Part shown: in pieces, positions 16,942-24,042 of the stretch
Numbering within the stretch: position 1 is the first letter of the stretch
Layout of the letters: the number at the start of each line of letters is the position of its first letter
NCBI GenBank assembly: GCA_009782555.1
Contig: WRIV01000016.1
Coordinates: 1 to 44,488 of the forward strand
DNA from: Treponema sp.
Lineage (GTDB): Bacteria > Spirochaetota > Spirochaetia > Treponematales > Breznakiellaceae
Length of the DNA: 44,488 nt
Direction of reading: 5' to 3'
Notes under the pieces: generated by a model
What the model was told of the DNA's origin: nothing
The model's database searches: none
What the model saw: only the letters and a program-made list of their open reading frames with translations
Made by a program: the position numbers and the translations under genes

Positions 16942-17301
16942 TTAGGCCCCTAGGGCGGTTTTTACCTTGGCCGCAACGGTCTTAAAGGCAGAGGGATCTT
17001 CGGAGGCGAGATAGGCCAGGGCCTTCCGGTTTATAGTAATCCCCGCCTTGGCAAGACCCTGGATAAAGCGGGAATAGCTCATCCCCTCGGCCCGGCAGGC
17101 GGCGTTGATCCGGATGATCCAAATCCGGCGGAAATCCCCCTTCCGGTCCTTTCTGTCCCGGTAGGCATAAAAAAGACCCTTGGCCACCGCATCCTTGGCG
17201 GTTTTATAGTTTGAATGGCGCCGGCCCCAGTAGCCCTTGGCCAGCTTAAGTATTTTTTTCCGGTGATTTTTCCGTTTGGAACCGTCTATAGCACGTGACA
17301 T
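16942..17301 (-). CDS. rplT: 50S ribosomal protein L20
   Basis: A 119-residue L20, with the basic N-terminus [20 protein letters not shown] that binds 23S rRNA during early assembly, and the globular part [25 protein letters not shown] and NRKALAYLA. Length matches the family. A strong ribosome site (AGGAGGAATAACT) precedes ATG 17301. It stands 11 bases after rpmI in the conserved infC-rpmI-rplT order. L20 often represses this operon in other bacteria; I see no clear operator here. Confidence 0.98.
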   Translation of the reverse strand: MSRAIDGSKRKNHRKKILKLAKGYWGRRHSNYKTAKDAVAKGLFYAYRDRKDRKGDFRRIWIIRINAACRAEGMSYSRFIQGLAKAGITINRKALAYLASEDPSAFKTVAAKVKTALGA

Positions 17302-17312
17302 AGTTATTCCTC

Positions 17313-17519
17313 CTAACCGTAGGGCAGCAGTTTTTTCCGGACTACCGGCACATTGTCATCGGAAAGAATTCCCGCATGGCGCAGGTTCCGTTTCCTCTTG
17401 GCGGATTTTTTGGTAAGAATATGGCGGAGGTTCTGTTTTTTGTACTTCACCTTCCCCGATCCGGTAAATGAAAAACGCTTGGCGGCGCTTTTTTTGGTTT
17501 TCATCTTTATCTTTGGCAT
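17313..17519 (-). CDS. rpmI: 50S ribosomal protein L35
   Basis: A 68-residue basic protein: [38 protein letters not shown] and the end KKLLPYG are classic L35. It lies between infC (4 bases upstream) and rplT. Confidence 0.98.
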   Translation of the reverse strand: MPKIKMKTKKSAAKRFSFTGSGKVKYKKQNLRHILTKKSAKRKRNLRHAGILSDDNVPVVRKKLLPYG

Positions 17520-17523
17520 CGAC

Positions 17524-18153
17524 TTATCCTTCGACTGAATTAACGGCCGCTTCGCGTCCGGTGTCCTGTTTTGCTGTTTCCGCAGCCTGGTTATTTCCTT
17601 CGCCGGTTTTGGCCTTTACGGTCTGTTTTCCCGGCTTTCCGGGCTTGGCCTTGGAACTGAGCACCATGGACATGAACCTTCCTTCCATGGCAGGGGGTTT
17701 GTCCATCACATAGTCCCCTTCCAGGCGGGCCATCACATTTTTAAGGACGTCCAGCCCAAGTTCGGTGTGAGCCAGTTCCCGGCCCCTGAATCGTATGGTT
17801 ACTTTAACCTTGTTTCCTTCCGCAAGAAAGCCTTTGATATGTTTGGACTTAAAATCCAGGTCATGATCATCAATTTTTGGCTGCATGCGGATTTCTTTTA
17901 GTTTTAACAGTTTTTGCTTTTTTTTCGAATCCCGAACCTTCTTTTCGTTCTCGAATTTATACTTTCCGTAGTCAAGAATTTTAACCACCGGCGGATTTGC
18001 CTGGGGAGCTACTTCCACCAGGTCTAAGCCCTGATTTCGTGCGATTTCCAGGGCTTCCTGGGTTGTAATGATTCCCTGTTCCCCGTCTTCCCGGATGAGC
18101 CGGACTTCCCGCACCCGAATTTGCTTGTTGATCCGTAAATCCTTTTCCGCCAA
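17524..18153 (-). CDS. infC: Translation initiation factor IF-3
   Basis: A 209-residue IF-3, which binds the 30S subunit and checks start codons. The N-domain starts [19 protein letters not shown]; the linker and C-domain carry [59 protein letters not shown] and [13 protein letters not shown]. About 30 residues of lysine/glutamine-rich tail ([20 protein letters not shown]) go beyond the usual C-terminus. Only a TTG start at 18153, preceded by AGGAGG, fits the family's N-terminus; ATG upstream is out of frame. A non-AUG start is the known basis for IF-3 self-regulation in E. coli (AUU). Confidence 0.96.
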   Translation of the reverse strand: MAEKDLRINKQIRVREVRLIREDGEQGIITTQEALEIARNQGLDLVEVAPQANPPVVKILDYGKYKFENEKKVRDSKKKQKLLKLKEIRMQPKIDDHDLDFKSKHIKGFLAEGNKVKVTIRFRGRELAHTELGLDVLKNVMARLEGDYVMDKPPAMEGRFMSMVLSSKAKPGKPGKQTVKAKTGEGNNQAAETAKQDTGREAAVNSVEG

Positions 18154-18275
18154 CTGGCCTCCTTCCTGCCCATGGGCAATGCATTATTACCAGTTCAGTA
18201 TACAAAAAAGACCTAAAAATGTAAAGCGGAGGGGAAGTATGGAACAGGAAAACAAAATCTGATACTATTCTGGAA

Positions 18276-18887
18276 ATGATGCTCTTTTGTTTCCTCTGGG
18301 TTCCTCTGTTTTATCTGTTTTGGCGTTCCCTGAACGACGAATCCGCCCTAGAAGGGGGCACCTGGGCCCTGCTTTTGGGTACGATTGCGGCTTTATTCAG
18401 GTATTTTCTTGGATCCTTCGTCAATCCCGAAGGTTTCGGCCTTTCCCGCTGGACTTCCGCTTGTATTGATGTGGTGGCTCTTCCCGCTGCGCTGCCCTAT
18501 GTGGTCTGCGTTATTTTTGCACTTTTCCGCCTTTTGCCTTTCCAGTCGAATTTTACCAATTATGCCTTTCTCTGGCTTATTCCGGTGGCGGTGGCCCGAT
18601 CCCTGGGCTGGAGTTCCCAAAACAACCCGATCCTGCTTATGGGAGCGCCGGTTCTCTGGACAGCAATAGTAGTGGGAATGGGTTTTCTAATCCGTTTTGT
18701 CCAGAATGGCTGGGGCTGGATGATGATCCCCTCCATTTTGGGGGTTATTGCTCTCCCCCTGGCGGCGGCTACAAGCTATTGGGCCCTTTTTGCCCAGCAT
18801 ACCATCCTTGGCATGGGTCTCCTGGTTGTCTGCCTAGTTCCCATGGTTTTGTCTATTGTGTTCGCATTTATGGAGAAAGGGCACTGA
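18276..18887 (+). CDS. Multi-pass inner-membrane protein, unknown
   Basis: A 203-residue protein made almost wholly of hydrophobic helices; I count about six membrane segments (LFCFLWVPLFYLFW, TWALLLGTIAALFRYFLG, VVALPAALPYVVCVIFALF, ITNYAFLWLIPVAVA-like, LWTAIVVGMGFLIRFV, then two at the end). A conserved-looking SLGWSSQNNP loop lies between segments four and five. No transporter family is recognisable. The start is uncertain (ATG 18276 or 18279), with no Shine-Dalgarno sequence; an 8-codon open frame (18239-18262) with a strong GGAGGGG site lies just upstream. It is divergent from infC. Confidence 0.68.
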   Translation: MMLFCFLWVPLFYLFWRSLNDESALEGGTWALLLGTIAALFRYFLGSFVNPEGFGLSRWTSACIDVVALPAALPYVVCVIFALFRLLPFQSNFTNYAFLWLIPVAVARSLGWSSQNNPILLMGAPVLWTAIVVGMGFLIRFVQNGWGWMMIPSILGVIALPLAAATSYWALFAQHTILGMGLLVVCLVPMVLSIVFAFMEKGH

Positions 18888-18956
18888 CCCCCAGGTGAAG
18901 CTAATAAATTTGTCTTCCGGGGTTTTTACGCCGAATAAGGAAGTTAAGGAGTAGAA

Positions 18957-19499
18957 ATGAAAAGGTTTATTTTTCTTTTAGTTTTTGCAGTTATAATTGC
19001 GGGAGGAGTTTTTGCGCAGACAGGCGGCAGTTCCGGCATTAACAACTGGATTTCCGGTGAAGCCAGTCTTCTGGGGGCCGGGCTGCGTTACGAGCGTATG
19101 CTGAACGATAATATTTCCATTGGCGGAACACTTTTTTGGCATTCGTTTTTCTTTTTTTGGAACTCTGTTGGTATACAAGCTGCAGGCAGATACTATTTTG
19201 GGTCAGTATTCTATGCCGAGCTTGGTTTAGGGTATGGCACGATAACAGGAACCGAAGATGTTGATTATCATGGAAATACATTTAGCTGGGTATATGTAAC
19301 CAAAGGATTTATGGTTACTCCTGCAATCGGATGGAAAATTGATGTCGGCGCTCCGGGCGGATTTTATATTAACCCCATGATAGCCTTACCAATTGTATTT
19401 GGTTCAAAAACGTATGATGTCAGCGGGAGTAAACCAGATTCGGAATTCAAAATAGGCATAAATTTCCGTCCGGCAATTGGCCTGGGGTATGCTTTCTAA
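18957..19499 (+). CDS. Small outer-membrane beta-barrel protein
   Basis: A 180-residue exported protein. The signal peptide (KRFIFLLVFAVIIAGGVFAQ) is cleaved most likely after FAQ. The mature chain alternates aromatic and polar residues over about eight strands (for example GLRYERMLNDNISIGGTLFW, AAGRYYFGSVFYAELGLGYG, GFMVTPAIGWKIDV, GFYINPMIALPIVFG) and ends in a terminal aromatic residue, GLGYAF, the classic outer-membrane insertion signal. It resembles OmpW/OmpA-like eight-strand barrels in size. AAGGAG lies 5 bases before the ATG. A terminator shared with fba follows. Confidence 0.8.
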   Translation: MKRFIFLLVFAVIIAGGVFAQTGGSSGINNWISGEASLLGAGLRYERMLNDNISIGGTLFWHSFFFFWNSVGIQAAGRYYFGSVFYAELGLGYGTITGTEDVDYHGNTFSWVYVTKGFMVTPAIGWKIDVGAPGGFYINPMIALPIVFGSKTYDVSGSKPDSEFKIGINFRPAIGLGYAF

Positions 19500-19523
19500 G
19501 CAGATCTGTTCAAATGCAGCTGC

Positions 19524-19555
19524 AAAAAAACTCCGCGATGCCGCGGAGTTTTTTT
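19524..19555. terminator. Bidirectional rho-independent terminator
   Basis: The stem ACTCCGCG / CGCGGAGT with loop ATGC is flanked by A7 on the left and T7 on the right. It works on both strands and separates the convergent barrel-protein gene and fba. Confidence 0.92.
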
Positions 19556-19565
19556 GAGATCGTTC

Positions 19566-20564
19566 CTACGCCTGCCCCGCCGACCCAAGGACATTTTTGT
19601 TCTTTTCCGCATACATTTTCTTTAGTTCATCCCTGGCGGGACCCAGATATTTACGGGGGTCAAATTCCCCGGGATTTTCCGCAAAGGTTTTCCGGATCAT
19701 GGCGGTCATGGCAAGCCGGCCGTCGCTGTCGATATTGATCTTGCAGACCGCGCTTTTTGCCGCCTTCCGGAGCTGTTCTTCGGGGATCCCCACCGAATCG
19801 GGGAGTTTGCCGCCGAACTGCTCGATGATTTTTACATATTCAATGGGAACCGAGGAGGAACCGTGGAGGACGATGGGAAAGCCGGGGATTCTCTTTTCTA
19901 TTTCTTCCAGGATGTCAAAGCGCAGCGGGGGAGGGACCAGGATGCCGTTGGCGTCCCGGGTACATTGTTCGGGCTTGAACTTTGCCCGGCCGTGGCTGGT
20001 GCCAATGGAAATGGCCAGGGAATCGACCTTGGTTTTGTTGACAAAATCGATGACCTCCTCAGGCGGAGTATAGTGGCTCTGTTCCGCCACCACATCGTCT
20101 TCCACTCCTGCCAAAACCCCCAGTTCCCCCTCGACAGATACATAGTCTTTCTGGGAATGGGCAAAATCCACCACCTTTCGGGTCAGAGCCACATTTTCGT
20201 CGTAAGGTTTACTGGAACCATCGATCATCACGCTGGAAAAGCCCGATTCAATGCAGTCTTTGCACAGTTCAAAGGTATCCCCATGGTCCAGGTGAAGGAC
20301 GACGGGGATGTCGTAACCCAACTCGTGGGCAAATTCCACCGCCCCCCGGGCCATGTTTCTTAATAAATTCTGGTTGGCATATTTCCTTGCCCCGGAGGAA
20401 ACCTGGAGGATCACCGGAGATTTGGTTTCCACACAGGCCTGGATGATGGCCTGAAGCTGTTCCATATTGTTAAAATTGTATGCCGGGACAGCATAGCTCC
20501 CGGAAACGGCTTTCTTAAAAAGTTCCACAGTATTGACAAGTCCCAATTCTTTATAACTGGTCAT
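19566..20564 (-). CDS. fba: Class II fructose-1,6-bisphosphate aldolase
   Basis: A 332-residue zinc-dependent aldolase of glycolysis and gluconeogenesis, cleaving fructose-1,6-bisphosphate to DHAP and glyceraldehyde-3-phosphate. Visible motifs are VPAYNFNNMEQLQAII, VVLHLDHGDTFE (zinc His and catalytic Asp), VMIDGSSKPYDENVALT, VEGELGVLAGVED, SLAISIGTSHGRAKF and PIVLHGSSSVP. Length and motifs fit the class IIB type found in spirochaetes. AAGGAG lies 6 bases before ATG 20564. The neighbourhood fba next to two flaA genes is, from memory, also found in T. pallidum. Confidence 0.95.
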   Translation of the reverse strand: MTSYKELGLVNTVELFKKAVSGSYAVPAYNFNNMEQLQAIIQACVETKSPVILQVSSGARKYANQNLLRNMARGAVEFAHELGYDIPVVLHLDHGDTFELCKDCIESGFSSVMIDGSSKPYDENVALTRKVVDFAHSQKDYVSVEGELGVLAGVEDDVVAEQSHYTPPEEVIDFVNKTKVDSLAISIGTSHGRAKFKPEQCTRDANGILVPPPLRFDILEEIEKRIPGFPIVLHGSSSVPIEYVKIIEQFGGKLPDSVGIPEEQLRKAAKSAVCKINIDSDGRLAMTAMIRKTFAENPGEFDPRKYLGPARDELKKMYAEKNKNVLGSAGQA

Positions 20565-20597
20565 TAAATGCTCCTTAAAACGAAAGATAGGATACAG

Positions 20598-20603
20598 TAT
20601 AAT
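20598..20603 (+). promoter_or_regulatory. Candidate -10 element for the 20666 gene
   Basis: TATAAT at 20598-20603 between the divergent fba and 20666 genes. No good -35 hexamer is seen at 17 bases. The first well-placed start downstream is a 15-residue open frame at 20628-20675 (AGGAAAGGG before ATG) that ends over the start of the annotated gene. Confidence 0.35.
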
Positions 20604-20665
20604 AGATTATTAGGAAAGGGTAAAGTCATGGAAAAAACCTTCGTTTTCCTTTTACAGGGCGGCCT

Positions 20666-21571
20666 TTGTTTGTAAATGGCGCTCCCGTGAAAAATCTCCT
20701 AAATAAACGGCCTGTCCGGGCGGTTTTTGCGGGGCTGGCTTTGAGTTTGCTCATTTTAGCGGTCTTTTTTTGCCGGAAACCGGTAATTTTGGTCACCGAC
20801 AGGCCCTTTTACTTGCTTTATGGAGAAGAACGGATCCGGCTAAAGCGGATCGGCCTTTCATTGCGCCATTTTAGGCAGATAAAAACAGCCGATCTTGCCG
20901 ATGGAGCCGGGCCGGAGTTGGCTGCCCGGACGGCATTGGATCTTTCCCGGCGGCCCCGGGCGGTTTTTTTTCCCTACCGGTACCGGGAAGGGGCCTGGCA
21001 TTATCTTGTAGAACGGCCCGGTTCTCCGGTGGTGATTCTGGGCGGACGTAATCAAAGGGATAACAGCTTAGAGGGCCCTCTCTGGCTCTGTACCGACACG
21101 GAAGCCGATCTATACCAGGCCGGGGTCCTGGCAGGGATCATAGCCCGGGATTTGGAAAACGGCGAAGAAAAACGCAAAACGAATTTCCGCTTGGGAATTG
21201 CCCTGTACCGGCAGGAGGGGGCGGATAATTCGCAGGAAGATGCAGAAAACAGCGCCTTTATAAGGGGAACAGGGGAATATTGGTCTGGAATTCCCATATT
21301 TTCTCCCGATTCTGATGAACAAGGGTTGGCCTGTGCCGTTTTGCTGGGGGATCACCGGTTCAGCCAGGAAAAGAAACCCCTGTCCCTGATCCTCTTTACC
21401 TGGATGGATCCATCCCTGGCCCCCCGAAAAACTCTGGCCATTTTTGACGATTCGCCTTGGGCGCAGATGGGACCGGCCCTGAGGATCCTTAACCGGGGGG
21501 CCGGCGGGACGGAGATGCGGATTCCTTCAAAGATTTTGGTATTGAAAAAGAACAAAATGCAAAAAAACTGA
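20666..21571 (+). CDS. Membrane-anchored periplasmic protein, unknown
   Basis: About 301 residues with a single N-terminal membrane helix (AVFAGLALSLLILAVFF, then CRKP, perhaps a lipobox-like cysteine). The rest is predicted outside the membrane: alternating strands and helices such as RAVFFPYRYR, PVVILGGRN, LWLCTDTEADLYQAGVLAGI and RKTLAIFDDSPWAQMG. The AGVLAGIIAR pattern and general alpha/beta layout recall type 1 periplasmic binding proteins, but the similarity is weak. The start is unclear: TTG 20666 or GTG 20687; neither has a strong ribosome site. Confidence 0.6.
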   Translation: MFVNGAPVKNLLNKRPVRAVFAGLALSLLILAVFFCRKPVILVTDRPFYLLYGEERIRLKRIGLSLRHFRQIKTADLADGAGPELAARTALDLSRRPRAVFFPYRYREGAWHYLVERPGSPVVILGGRNQRDNSLEGPLWLCTDTEADLYQAGVLAGIIARDLENGEEKRKTNFRLGIALYRQEGADNSQEDAENSAFIRGTGEYWSGIPIFSPDSDEQGLACAVLLGDHRFSQEKKPLSLILFTWMDPSLAPRKTLAIFDDSPWAQMGPALRILNRGAGGTEMRIPSKILVLKKNKMQKN

Positions 21572-21691
21572 ATATTACTGAATATTATTGAAATAAAAAG
21601 GTTAAAACCCTAAAATATGGAACGGAAAAGGCGGATAATTAAAGAAATGTATTCGTCAAAGCAAGGGTTTTCGAAGCCTCTTTTAAAAGGT

Positions 21692-21720
21692 TTGACAAGA
21701 AAAAAGAAACGAACTATAAT
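21692..21720 (+). promoter_or_regulatory. Strong sigma-70 type promoter of the flaA pair
   Basis: TTGACA at 21692-21697 and TATAAT at 21715-21720, exactly 17 bases apart, a consensus vegetative promoter. It lies 69 bases before the first flaA start codon. Confidence 0.85.
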
Positions 21721-21788
21721 CATAGGGATTACATTTTTCAAAATAGGATCCAGATTACGGTTCCCGGTTAAGTGAAAAGGAGTATGGG

Positions 21789-22643
21789 ATGAAACATGGT
21801 ACTTTTAGGGTTATTTGCCTGGTATTGCTGACCGGGGTTGCCCTGGCGGCATTTGGGGATGACCTTACGGTAAATTTGGAGTCAAAGATGATAGACACCT
21901 TTGACGATACGGAAGATGCTTTTTATGTATGGCGCAAGGACGCCAGCCGTTATTCCGTGGGCAAAGATCCTGTAGATAAGGATAACCCGTCATTTGCCAA
22001 TATGGGACTGGAAAATGGCGATTTTTTCCCCAAGCTGGGACATTTTGAAATTTGGCCCATGGCCCTCTTCAGGAATAACCGGGACAACAAGGAACTGCGG
22101 TCCCTTGGTATCTGGGGCAAATTCAAACGGATGGGTTATAACTGGATAGATATCTACCCAACTCTCAAATCCGAGGGGGAAGACGCTGAACCCTATGAAA
22201 TTCCTCTCCCTGGCCGGATCCGGTATCTTGATATGTGGGTCTGGGGCTCCAATCTTAACTACTACATAGAAGCCTATCTTAGGGATGAACAGGGAGTTGT
22301 TCATACTATTAATTTGGGAAACATCGGTTACCAGGGCTGGAAAAACCTCCGGGCCATGGTGCCCACCAACATAGCCCAGCGGAAACGTATTATTCTGGAC
22401 GCAGCATCCTCAAACACTTTGAGTGCGGAAGACAGAAACTCCATATACCTGAAATTCATCAAATTCCGCATTTGGACTACCCCCCGGGAAGCGGTTGGTA
22501 ATTTCTACATTTATTTTAAACAGTTTAAAGTCTTAACCGATACCTTCGAAAGCCTTTACGATGGTGATGATCAGACCGATCCGGACTGGATTCGGGAAAA
22601 CTGGGGATCGGCTAATCCCAATACCGGCAAGACTGCTAATTAA
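21789..22643 (+). CDS. flaA: Flagellar filament outer-layer (sheath) protein FlaA, first copy
   Basis: A 284-residue FlaA-family protein, part of the sheath around the FlaB core of spirochaetal periplasmic flagella. It has a signal peptide (FRVICLVLLTGVALAAFG) and the family blocks MIDTFDDTEDAFYVWRKDAS, LGIWGKFKRMGYNWIDIYP, RIRYLDMWVWGSNLNYYIEA, GNIGYQGWKNLRAMVP and FYIYFKQFKVLTDTFESLYDG. In T. pallidum the equivalent pair is called FlaA2/FlaA3. AAGGAG is placed 6 bases before ATG. It is read from a consensus promoter and followed 5 bases later by a second flaA. Confidence 0.92.
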   Translation: MKHGTFRVICLVLLTGVALAAFGDDLTVNLESKMIDTFDDTEDAFYVWRKDASRYSVGKDPVDKDNPSFANMGLENGDFFPKLGHFEIWPMALFRNNRDNKELRSLGIWGKFKRMGYNWIDIYPTLKSEGEDAEPYEIPLPGRIRYLDMWVWGSNLNYYIEAYLRDEQGVVHTINLGNIGYQGWKNLRAMVPTNIAQRKRIILDAASSNTLSAEDRNSIYLKFIKFRIWTTPREAVGNFYIYFKQFKVLTDTFESLYDGDDQTDPDWIRENWGSANPNTGKTAN

Positions 22644-22648
22644 GGAGG

Positions 22649-23374
22649 TTGAAAATGAAGCGTGTTATCATAACCGTTCTGATTGTGTCATTCGCAGTTG
22701 CCGGTCTTTTTGCCCAGGAACTCGGTGAGCCCGATGCCCAGCAGCTGGGAATTATGGAAGCACAACAGAAATTAAAAGAAGTCTCGGTTGATAAATTTGA
22801 ATATGAGGGATTCTGGATTTCTTCCATGTCTTCCGACGAAGGTTATACCACTTCCAGACTTTTCGAAGGCACTCCCGCCGCCAAGGTGCCTATTAAGGAA
22901 GAAGAAGGACTAAATATTCCAGATCGGTATGTTCTGGGTACCAGGGTGGACTTTATCCGCCGAGGCGTTAATTGTTTCTTCATCCGGCCCCAGCGGCCCA
23001 TCCCCATAGAGGGAATAACCAAGACCGTTTCGGTTTGGGTGGCGGGCCGTAACTTTAACCATACCATTAACCTCCTTCTGGAGGATGCCTTTGGGCGGTA
23101 CTATGAACTGTACATAGGGAAACTGAATTTTCAGGGATGGAAAAAACTCACCGTCGCGATTCCCCCCCAGGCACCGGACGGGATTCACGGCATTGTTCAG
23201 CGGAACTACCACTACAACAGTATGATGGGCATCAAAATTACCGGGTTCCGCATTGACTGCGATATGATGGAAGCCTACGGTTCCTACTATATTTACCTTG
23301 ACGATCTGCGGGCGGTTACAGATCTCTTTGCGGAAGATATAAGAGACGCCGACGACATGAGTGATATGTGGTAA
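22649..23374 (+). CDS. flaA: Flagellar filament outer-layer protein FlaA, second copy
   Basis: A 241-residue FlaA-family protein with signal peptide (ITVLIVSFAVAGLFAQ). Shared blocks with the first copy are KTVSVWVAGRNFNHTINLLL, GKLNFQGWKKLTVAIPP and YYIYLDDLRAVTDLFAEDI. It is shorter and quite diverged from its neighbour, so the two copies probably have distinct positions in the sheath. A strong ribosome site (AAGGAGG) precedes ATG 22649. A strong terminator follows at 23434-23465. Confidence 0.92.
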   Translation: MKMKRVIITVLIVSFAVAGLFAQELGEPDAQQLGIMEAQQKLKEVSVDKFEYEGFWISSMSSDEGYTTSRLFEGTPAAKVPIKEEEGLNIPDRYVLGTRVDFIRRGVNCFFIRPQRPIPIEGITKTVSVWVAGRNFNHTINLLLEDAFGRYYELYIGKLNFQGWKKLTVAIPPQAPDGIHGIVQRNYHYNSMMGIKITGFRIDCDMMEAYGSYYIYLDDLRAVTDLFAEDIRDADDMSDMW

Positions 23375-23433
23375 TCGGCCTGGCTGATTCAGCCTTTTTT
23401 AAAGGCCGAAGTTTTTAAAAAGTCCCTGACTTT

Positions 23434-23465
23434 AAAAAAGAGCTGTCTATAGACAGCTCTTTTTT
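23434..23465 (+). terminator. Rho-independent terminator of the flaA operon
   Basis: A perfect 14-bp stem: A6 GAGCTGTC, loop TATA, GACAGCTC T6. It is symmetrical, so it may also stop leftward transcripts of the IS110 relic. Confidence 0.93.
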
Positions 23466-23764
23466 GTCGGCGGATTTTACCCTCCGATTCCTAAACGGCA
23501 CAAGTTCCTTGACCTGATCCGGCGGGGTGGCAACATTTAAGAGCGTAATGTCAACTTATTGAAAACACCACAAAAACCAAATATTTTCCACCAGAAAAAC
23601 ATCTTGCCGTTCCAAAAAAGCTATTTTTAAAAGACATCTTTGTCTGTCTTCTTCATCGTCCGTCCGTTACTCATCGAGACTTTCCCATTCTTTCCGACTA
23701 TCGCCATTTCATAGGTCCGTTTCCCAAGGTCAATTCCTACATACCGTCGCATTTCTACTTCCAT
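23466..23764 (-). pseudogene. IS110-family transposase relic (two pieces)
   Basis: Leftward from ATG 23764 (AAGGAG upstream) a 45-residue frame reads MEVEMRRYVGIDLGKRTYEM then AIVGKNGKVSMSNGRT, the DEDD-type N-terminus of IS110 transposases (first Asp in GIDLG), and stops at 23627. A second piece, about 23566-23466, reads VATPPDQVKELVPFRNRRVK, which matches the Q-V/L-x-x-L-x-x-R-x-x-R region further into the same family. The material between and after is deleted. No active transposase can be made. The upstream non-coding end is kept (23765-23998). Confidence 0.55.
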
Positions 23765-23998
23765 CTGCCTGCTCCTTACTATAAAATAAGGGCCAGGAGC
23801 AATTACCGGGTGTGATGCACCATAATCCTATTCGCGGTCGGCCTGGTAGCCAGGCTGCCGCGTCTATCTTTACGGCGGCCGGTTTTTGTTTTTTCTTGAC
23901 GCCGAGGTTCCTCAAGGTTTCCTGATTCCCTCACTTTAAGCGACAACCTGCCACCGGCTCTCTGGCCTCGTCAGGCCAAAGTATCACATTTCCAGGTA
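23765..23998 (-). ncRNA. Non-coding left end of the IS110 relic, possible bridge RNA
   Basis: About 230 bases without a gene, upstream of the transposase start. On the minus strand they contain several compact hairpins: GGCCT/AGGCC with a 4-base loop (23964-23977) and a two-part stem CGCGG...CCGCG around GCCTGG-TAG-CCAGGC (23833-23862), plus short GAGG/CCTC pairs near 23905. Elements of the IS110 group carry a structured bridge RNA in this position that guides target and donor choice. No guide loops were matched to any target here, so this is an inference from position and folding. Confidence 0.35.
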
Positions 23999-24042
23999 AT
24001 TGAAATCATAGATTCTTGACGGATACAATTGTTCTAAGGAAT

